Shown piece after piece: positions 56,276 to 64,000 of a stretch of 64,000 nucleotides of DNA. The notes beneath the pieces were generated by a model that ran no database searches, was not told where the DNA came from, and was given only the letters and a program-made list of their open reading frames with translations. Source of the stretch: Tolypeutes matacus (lineage: Eukaryota > Chordata > Mammalia > Cingulata > Chlamyphoridae); the NCBI GenBank assembly GCA_026826555.1, contig JAKSZT010054215.1, positions 19,754,673-19,818,672 on the forward strand, read 5' to 3'. Made by a program: the position numbers and the translations under genes. Each line of letters opens with the position of its first letter. Within the stretch, counting starts at the first letter, position 1.

Positions 56276-58370
56276 ATTAGGGGCATAGGAAGCATCAAAT
56301 AAATACATGCTTGTGTGCTGAACCTAAATTAAGTACACATATTACATGTGCCTTTTCATCAGGTAAACCCAAAGGCAAAGTGCCTGAAATGTAACCCTGG
56401 TCTGTGACCCAAGTCACTTCTTTCACCCATCATTGGCAGTGTCACTTTATGTTCCATGAGAGGGTCAGGTCAAAACATACACATTTGACTGTCAACCTTC
56501 TGCAGTGTTACCGCTTTCATAAAATAAGGAGTATTAGGTGATTTCCAAGTTCCTTCCAGCTCTAAATTTCTATGGGTGCAGACGTTACTGGAGCTAGCTG
56601 TACCTCCTCTGAAGAGCCAACTGTTAAATACTCAGAAATTTTATGAGCCAGTTGTGAAACCATGCATACCTTGAAATTGCCATGTTTGGAATATTTACAA
56701 CACAGAAATTGGCAGAGGCTAGAAATCAGGTGTTTGGTTGGGGTTTTGGGGGGGCATTTGGAGGGTTTTAGGGGGGAAGGGAGAGGCTAACTTATCTTCA
56801 TGCTACTGAATATAAGACATTTAACAAATATCATCCGTGTGTAGGGCACCGTGCTAAATGCTCTAAGAAGGTGGCATTTAAAATGTGAGGATACAGTTCT
56901 GATGGCAAAATAATACGTGGGCATTACAGGCATTTAATGATCAGAAGCTTGGTATGACAAATATCTCACAATGTGTGTGATCGTTTCTCCTAATGAAGAG
57001 ATGTCCTGTCCAAAATACCAGTAGAAACCCCATTTGAGAAAGTATAATTGGTCCAAATTTATTCTAAGGTCAACTATTAGTTGCCTCCTTTGAACGTCCA
57101 CAGGAAATCACATTATATGAAAATTATTTTCTATGGAACTGACAAATGGAACCTGATGGAGCATCATTCCAGACAGAAACCTGTAACAATTTGTTCATTA
57201 CAAACTGTAACACCCTAAACTCCCACCCCCAGGTTCCACTTTTTCCTTCTTGAATCTCATTCACTTTGTCCATTGCTATCTCCATGCTGAATCATTTATC
57301 AAAAATTCCTTTTACTCTAGTTCTGTTGAGACAGGCAGTGCTGGGCTTGTGTTAGCCTGCAAGTAACAGAACTCCCAATTACTAATAGTTTAAACACAAA
57401 ATGATTTTTTTTCTCTCAGCACTTAATGGTCAGGAGGTAGACAGTTGCTGCCTGTTTCTTGGATATCAGAGTTGAGGCTCTGTGGATGTCTGGCCTCTTT
57501 CTGATTGTTACAAGTGGCTTCTAAATCTATAGCAATGAAGTCGACTTTCCAAGCAGGGAGATGAAGAACCAAATCAGAAAGGAAAAGAATCTATATCCAG
57601 AAAACAAAGGATTTCCCAGAAATCCCCCTCATAGACGTCTGCTTATTTCTCAAGTGTTAGACCATCTCACATGGCCACCCTAGTTGCAAGAGAGTCTGAA
57701 GTGAGACCTTCTATATTCTATAATAATAGGACGGCAAGGGGAAGGGATGAGCAAAGCCATCACAGTATCTTTTGCCGGCAGGAATTTTTCTGCAGAACTT
57801 CAGGTAATATTGAGATATAATATAGAGAAATAGTAAAGGTATAGAAATAGCTTATTTGGCATGGATTTCTTATTGTGAAACAATATAGCTTAGCCACAGG
57901 TTAGTTGACACATTTATGGGCACCCATCCAGAATTCCTTTTTCCATTTGAATTCATTCTGAAGACCCCTGTGAAAAATGTTCACTCTTTGCAGTTCACCA
58001 ACAATTCCCAATGTCCTTTCCTGGTTTTTTTTCCCCTTTTTGAGGGGAGACTTGGATAATAAAACAGGGGTAGAGTTTCTTTTACCTCCCTTTGAGACAA
58101 TCGGTGGTAAGTGGGTTGATTGCTCAAATCCTGGCTTGAAAATGGCATTTTCAAAATCCTGATGGTACAGATTAATTTGGTTATAGACCCAACTGACCTT
58201 AAGGCACATTCATTTTTTCCAGCTTGAATAAGAGTAAAACATTATTTCACATTTTTTTCTTATCCATTGGCATCAAATTAATCTTTTGTTATTGGGCACT
58301 TTAATCAAGAGCTTCAGAATGTGAAAAAGAAAATTGTGCTCTGACTGTTAAACATTAAAAGCTACAGGAG
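56276..58370. other. No gene; L2-like and unnamed relics
   Basis: About 56805-56905 is L2-like ('gggcaccgtgctaaatgctc'). About 57345-57700 resembles 17750-17960 ('cacatggccaccctagttgc') and is probably one old unnamed repeat. A poly-G run lies at 56740-56776. No coding frame with motifs. Confidence 0.4.
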
Positions 58371-58587
58371 GGAGCAGGTGTGGCTCAAGCAGTTGAGCCT
58401 CTGCTTCCCACATGAGAGGTCCCAGGTTCAGTTCCCGGTGCTTCCTAAAAACAAAACAAAAAAACAAACAACAAGCAAACAAATGAAAAAAACAACTCAG
58501 GGAAGCCTATGTGGCTCAGTGGTTGAGCACCAGCTTCCCTCATATGAGGTCCCGAGTTCAATCCTTGACCCCAGTACCTCAAAAAAA
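58371..58587 (+). mobile_element. DAS SINE dimer
   Basis: Unit 1: 'gcaggtgtggctcaagcagt' with B-box 'aggttcagttcccgg'. Unit 2: 'agcctatgtggctcagtggt' with 'gagttcaatccttg'. A-rich linker of CAAA repeats and an A-tail. TSD not identified. Confidence 0.85.
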
Positions 58588-58689
58588 AGAATAATAAGTA
58601 ATAAGAGATCTACCCTCCCAGTGGGCAATCTGATTGAATGAATTAATATATTTAGAGAAATAATGCATCAATTTGAAGCCAGACTCCCA

Positions 58690-58884
58690 AACTTTAGAAC
58701 AGCAGTTCTCAAAACTTTAGTAGCATTCATTGGGAATGCTTGCTAAAAGCACAGATTGCTGGGCTTTACCCTTGAAAACGTTACTCAGTAAGGTCTGAGG
58801 TGAGGTTCTAGAATTTACATTTCTAACCAGTTCCCAGGTAATGATAATGATGCTGTCTGGGGACCACACTTTGAGAACCAAGGC
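58690..58884. repeat. MER5A, nearly complete
   Basis: 'cagcagttctcaaaacttta', 'gcacagattgctgggcttta', 'atttctaaccagttcccagg' and 'gaccacactttgagaacca' give the whole MER5A order. Confidence 0.85.
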
Positions 58885-58907
58885 TTAAGTTAAAAAGGAA
58901 GTGATGG

Positions 58908-58982
58908 GGAACTTACGTGGCTCAAGCGGTTGAGTGCCTGCCAGGTTTGTCCCCAGTGCCGCCTTAAAAAAAAAAAAAAAAG
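58908..58982 (+). mobile_element. Degenerate DAS SINE
   Basis: 'aacttacgtggctcaagcgg' and 'ttgagtgcctgcc', then a shortened B-box region 'ggtttgtccccagtgccgcc' and an A-tail. Confidence 0.75.
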
Positions 58983-59214
58983 GAAGTGGTTACAAACTTA
59001 TAAGTGGTAGGATGTTGAGAAAGATTACAACTAATGACCTATATAGTTCACCTGTGAAGAAAGGGGCAAGGTTATCAGAAAAAGGAGATGGAACTGGGAA
59101 GAATTCTTACAGAGACTGTGAAAGATTTATACCAGCTAACACAGGAGTGATGAGCACACAAGCAATGTTAAAGTCCTGACTTAGATCAGAAAACGGGATT
59201 ATGGTGACAGCTTT

Positions 59215-59370
59215 CTCTGAGCAATAACTATGTTGCTAGGTACTGTGCTAAGAATGTAGATGCATTTATTCCTCCTAGAACCTCATATATTAGCAACTTT
59301 TATTATCCCCATTTTACAGGGGACATAACAGACTCACGGATCTAGAAAGTGCAGAATCTAGGATTTGAAT
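59215..59370 (-). repeat. MIR relic
   Basis: 'gctaggtactgtgctaagaa', 'ttattatccccattttacag' and 'aggatttgaattcgcaaag' are antisense MIR phrases. Confidence 0.7.
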
Positions 59371-60608
59371 TCGCAAAGTTTAATTGCATAGTCCATGCTA
59401 TCAGCAACATGCTACTCTGCATTAAAATCATTAAACTGTCATTTTGACATAGATCTCATCCAAAATGATCCATATGGCTTCTTTCTGAGGTCAATGTTGA
59501 GAGCTCCTCCCTAGGCATCATTTTTATTTTCTGACTCTCTGCTGATGACAGTATTGAACTGAAAAAGAGAGATGTGAGAGATGTGAGAGCTGTGGCAGGG
59601 CAGGGCAGGGCAGGACAAGGTAAACTGGTTCCTCTAGAAGGGCTCCACAGCCTAGATGGTTTGCCATCATATAGCTGACCCTCAGCTTTCCATAACGCTC
59701 ACATCGCTGATGGGTTGAGCACCAACTCATTCACTTACAGTCAAGTGGAATACATCCTCACAGTGGTGACCAGAATACTTATATTTAATCTTCAGAGCAC
59801 ATTCACCCAGCAATCAAGGTACCTAGGACCCAAATTAGTATCCAGAAAGCCATTTGTTGAACAGAGCATCAGACCAGAAGAGGAAACTGAGGTGCCAGTA
59901 TTCAGCCAGTAGACCCTGGTATGACCAGGGAAGGTGTTTTCAACCAGCTGCCACTCTGATAGGTTAGGCATCGATGCTCTGTCACTTGTTAAATGTTTCC
60001 ATATTAAGATCATGATAAAAACAAATTACAGTTGCTCTATAGGAATATTTGGAAATAAGCAGAAAAAATAATAATTATGACTAATATTAGAAAGAACATC
60101 TCACCAAAGATAGATATTATTAAATATTCAGTATTTAGTACACTTTGAAAGCAGGAAGCTATGATGGCATTTTTGAGTGATAAAGATAAAAATGTTTATG
60201 TGTTTGGCTAAGAAATAAGATTCAGTTTTCTGGAAAATTCAATAATGTCCTAAAGTGAATTCCCATATGATATAAATGAGAATATATACTAAGAAACACA
60301 CAACTAACTATAAACCCCTGGTGGTGGCTCACTTGGTTCTACCTTCTATCAACAAAATAAAGATTTGTTGGAATATTAAATGACCAGCGCAGTATTTGAC
60401 GTGGGTACTTATCTAAAGATACATGAAGACCAGCTACTTATAAAGCAAATGCTATATTGTAACAGATTCAATGTAGAACATGTCAGTCAAATGGCCACAT
60501 ATAAAGGCAGAGTACTTTACCATTTTGCTTATTTTTAACTTTTCCCAAAAATGTAAATATATCAGTAAGCATCAAAGCTAAGAACTGTGTTCACATATAA
60601 AGTCACAT
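59371..60608. other. No gene seen
   Basis: Unique DNA. A short GGCAG run lies at about 59592-59612. Confidence 0.4.
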
Positions 60609-60782
60609 TTTTTTTTTAAGATTTGTTTATTTATCCCTCCCCCCCCCCATTGTTTTTACTGTCTGCTCTCTGCGTGTTCTTCTGTGTCTGCCTGTCTTCT
60701 GCTCTGGTGGCACTGGGAACCAATTCTGGGACCTTCCGGAGAGGGAAAGAGGCACCCAATCTCTTGTGCCACCTCAGCTCCT
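60609..60782 (-). mobile_element. DAS SINE
   Basis: Poly(T), then 'tctgtgtctgcctgtcttct', 'gggaaccaattctgggacct' and 'tcttgtgccacctcagctcc'. Perfect 10-bp TSD AAAGTCACAT at 60599-60608 and 60783-60792. Confidence 0.92.
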
Positions 60783-61059
60783 AAAGTCACATATTTTTAA
60801 AGATACTCAAAATATCACTTTTCAAACATTTATATATAACCCAAAGCATTGTTCAATAACATAAAAAACTGGGAAATGTTATAACCTAGCATTTCTCACA
60901 TTGAAATGCTGAAATGTTAATTACAGCGGTTAACTAGGTGGGTTTTATTCACATTTACTCTTCAAGACCAGCACACAATTTAGGAACTCCTCATTCTGAG
61001 TTGCTGCTATAAAAAGAAACTATCACCTATGAAATAAGTTACTGTCTTTTCATTCCATC

Positions 61060-61660
61060 TATTTGACATATATCATTACACACAATGCCACTGAATTCAA
61101 AGTTCATGGGAATACTCTGAAAAAATGGATGTTTTTAAAAGCCAATAAAATCAGCAACAACATAAAGATCACAGGCAATTTTTTTGTCATAATTCGAAAA
61201 GTGTTTCAAATGGTGAAAACAATCATAGTGTTTGTAACTTGCAGAACTATTAAATGGGTAAGACAGTGGTTGAAAGCTAAGGTCATGTATATTACTAGAA
61301 GGAAAACTAAAAAATGTAACATGCAGCTGTATAACAGTGAAAGATCATGTAAAACACAAATATGGGTAATATTGCATATATAAGATTGTTTTTACCAAAT
61401 ATAAATACATATAAACTAGAGAGACAGAAACAGAATAGCGGCTATGTATGGCAAGAAAAGCATAGCTAGATTGAGAGGTGACGAGTTTTGTTTGTTTTTT
61501 ATTTTGTGCTGTTATTACTGAAATAATTGAAAATGCTCTAAAAATGATTGAAGTGATGAATGCACAGCTATGTAATTATACCAAGTACCATTGATTGTAC
61601 ACTTTGGATGGATTTATGCTTTATTAATATGTATCAATAAAACTGATTTGTTAAAACATA
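61060..61660 (+). repeat. L1 3'UTR copy
   Basis: 'gaagtgatgaatgcacagct', 'tattaatatgtatcaataaa' and 'actgatttgttaaaa' form the 3' end shared with 13970-14440 (reverse) and with the start of 21334-21877. The left boundary is uncertain. Confidence 0.65.
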
Positions 61661-61742
61661 CTTTTTTCCTTTAAAACCCAAAATACTCACTTCTCAAAGT
61701 ATTTTTATTTATAGAATTTCTACAAGTATAATCAAGAACCTT

Positions 61743-62016
61743 TAATTGAGGGTGATGGGCCACACTTGTGGGAGATGTTTGTGTGGGATGTGGTGGGAGG
61801 TGTGGGAGGTAGGGAACATGGGAATCCCTATAGGTTCCGTGTAATATTTAGGTAATCTAAGCACCTCTTAAAATATATATATATAACATTTTTGTAAGCA
61901 AATGCACATATATGCATATATATTTATATATCATTTTACAAATATTGGTATGTATTGTGAAAATTTTGATTTTTACCCACAATAAAAAATTAATTAATTA
62001 ATTAAAAAAAAAAAAA
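61743..62016 (+). mobile_element. Poly(A) retroposon family, copy 3
   Basis: 5'-truncated copy of the 26552 and 28256 element, starting at 'attgagggtgatgggccaca' and ending 'acccacaataaaaaa'. An (ATTA)n-like run and a 16-A tail follow. TSD AAGAACCTT at 61734-61742 and 62017-62025. Confidence 0.85.
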
Positions 62017-62029
62017 AAGAACCTTAAAG

Positions 62030-62286
62030 AAAACACCCCAAAAAATATATAGCACTTCTTCACGGTGTGGAATTAAAAAGCAAACAACTTTGGACTATAT
62101 TACAATTGAATATAGGTTGTATATTTGTTACTAGAATAAAAAGTTTAGAAAGCATGGGACTGTATAGCACAGGAAGCTCTAATGTAAATCATGGACTACA
62201 GTTAATAGTACAAATATAGTAATAGTCTTTCAACAAATGTACTAACCACATTTGTGCAAAAAAATTCAAAAAGGCAAAAAACTTTG
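62030..62286 (+). repeat. L1 3'UTR relic
   Basis: 'gtatagcacaggaagctcta', 'catggactacagttaatagt' and 'aacaaatgtactaaccacat' are typical L1 3'UTR phrases, related to 47760-47911. Confidence 0.7.
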
Positions 62287-62291
62287 GACTA

Positions 62292-62900
62292 CGTGGCAGT
62301 TTGATATAGTTATGAAATCCAAAAATAGATATTGGATTATGCTTGTGAACTGGTCTGTTCATCTGGGCATGATTAAGTTATGATTAGGGCGCTGACTGAG
62401 CCATGGTCAGTAGGGCGTTGAGCCCCAACCCATGGTGGGTGGGGTCTCAAAGATAAAAGGCATGGCAAAGGACAGAGTTGGGGCATTTCAGTTGGGGTTC
62501 CAATGTGGAGTCTTGAGCTGGAGTCCCAGGAAGAAGGCATACAGGGAGCTTGGTCATGAGGAAGGAGAGAAGGCCCCAGGAAAAGAGATGAGCTGTTCGC
62601 CTGACAGTTCACAGCAGAGCCTAGAGAACCTCAGAGCCTACAGCTGACCTTGTGGAGGAAACAGAAAAGCTGAGCCCAGAGAGAAAAACAGCCCCGGGAA
62701 GAGAGGAACCCAAGAAGCCTGAACCCTGGCAAACGTCAGCAGCTGTCTTGCTCTAACACGTGGCAGCAGACTTTGGTGAAAGAAGAAACTTATGCTTTAT
62801 GGTCTGGTAACTGTAAGCTTCAACCCCAAATAAATACCCTTTATAAAGACCAACCGATTATTGGTATTTTACATCAGCACCCCTTTGGCTGACTAATACA
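62292..62900 (+). mobile_element. Solo LTR, ERV-L-like family (copy 6)
   Basis: Starts CGTGGCAGTTTGATA (first base mutated from T) and ends TGACTAATACA. Perfect 5-bp TSD GACTA at 62287-62291 and 62901-62905. 609 bp. Confidence 0.88.
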
Positions 62901-62905
62901 GACTA

Positions 62906-64000
62906 TGTTAAAACTGAGCAAAAAAAAACAAAAAAAAAAAAACAAAGCAAATCTGCTATTCCTCAAAGAAATGCGCAAGATGCTAGCAAACTTATGAAAT
63001 CCATTTACTCCCTTGAAAAATGAACAGCTTAAAACGAGGCTGATTGTGATGAGGTGTCTGATGCCACCTACTGACCATTAACTGCAGAGCAACCTATTTG
63101 CCTGTTCAGCTAATAGTGTGTGGACCACGATTTAATTTACATAAGAAGTATAGACTAAGACGAAAATGACTGAAAAGTATTTGCAAACAAAAATAACTGC
63201 TATGTTTAGAGCAGTGTTTTGTTCCTTCTGAATAGCCGTATCCTTTAAATATACATGCCAGAACTGGTCACTTACAACGAGGTAGGCATTGCAGATTGTC
63301 ATGGACCTGGCAATGATAAGAAAAGCCATCGAACAGGTCAAAATTAAAGACCTACTTTTCTCCTATTTACCATTAAATACGACTATGTAACAACATAAAT
63401 CACAACCTCCTATAAAGAAAATTTCCCATGAGAAATTTATAATAGATTGATCACAACAGTCTGGTGGTTAACAGGTGAAAACTCTGAAGGCATTCATTGA
63501 ATTATCAAAGAAAAATAAACATAAGAATTGTATGGTGTAGCTTGGCTGGACGTTCCTAGGATCACCTGTGCTGAAGAGTACAAATTTCCAGGGTTCTGCT
63601 TGGCCTTTGTAGACCTCAACCAGGCAGGAGGCCAGACACTGAAAACGTTTAATGTGCAGTACCTTTCTTAGCAGCCTTTCTTAGGAATGCTCCTTTCCCA
63701 GGAAACCCCGAGTGTTAATACCACACCTTAGCTGTGTGTGCAGGTGCCTTTTTCTCCATGGATCTTATGAAAGTCTGTGTTTGTTTCATATCTACCTCCA
63801 AGAGGGCCAGCCTTAGCCTCTATCTTGTTCCCCACTCTATGCGTAGTTCCCATCACTGTGCTAATACACTGGCACATATATGGTACTGATTCAGTGGGCA
63901 CTCAGTAAAATTTTTAATGAATTACAGTATAGACCTGGGTTTCACACTAACATCAGAAATTGCATTAAGCATTATTTAGGGGACCTAAGGAATACTTGTC
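62906..64000. other. No gene seen
   Basis: Unique DNA to the end of the window. Short reading frames lack family motifs. Confidence 0.45.

Noticed and set aside
61063..61383. 106-codon plus-strand frame
   Set aside because: Lies over an L1 3'UTR-like stretch; AT-driven composition and no motifs.

Overview
The window is mammalian, repeat-dominated, non-genic DNA, most probably from an armadillo (Xenarthra, Cingulata). The reason is the repeated presence of tRNA-derived SINEs of the armadillo DAS type, with a 5' head reading like 'gcggatgtggctcaa', a B-box such as 'ggttcgattcc' and A-rich tails. They sit beside L1s, ERV-L type LTRs and ancient placental repeats (MER5, MER20, MIR, L2, L1M). I found no host protein-coding exon, no cellular tRNA or rRNA gene, and nothing bacterial. 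A 10-N assembly gap lies at 21439-21448.

Layout. 1-3473: unique sequence with an L2 relic. 3487-11623: a complete but decayed 8.1-kb L1 on the minus strand ('L1-A') with a perfect 13-bp target-site duplication (TSD) and a 5'UTR built from about eleven 110-bp tandem monomers. 11.6-31.3 kb: a patchwork of L1M relics, solo LTRs, DAS SINEs, a three-copy poly(A) retroposon family, an apparent L1 3'-transduction (21334-21877) and an apparent SINE-retroposon chimera (28081-28612). 31297-37480: a second full-length L1 on the plus strand ('L1-B') with a different 5'UTR. 38041-44653: a 6.6-kb ERV-L provirus with paired LTRs, a tRNA-Leu-type primer binding site, an uninterrupted gag, a broken pro-RT-RNaseH-integrase-dUTPase region and no env, inserted into a MER5-like element. 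45.9-47.7 kb: a truncated LTR element whose internal part encodes 20-residue repeats. 48-64 kb: more SINEs, solo LTRs, hAT relics, L2 and MIR.

The only reading frame that looks like an intact protein gene is the ERV-L gag (38524-40359, 611 codons). It keeps a Gly-2 myristoylation-like start, a predicted coiled coil, a capsid-like region with a retroviral major-homology-region signature and a basic C-terminal part, while the neighbouring pol has at least six disabling lesions. Since the mouse restriction gene Fv1 is a co-opted ERV-L gag, this is the best candidate in the window for an undescribed functional gene, though survival by chance is not excluded.

All coordinates of repeats without TSDs are approximate. 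Family names rest on recognition by eye, not on a database search.
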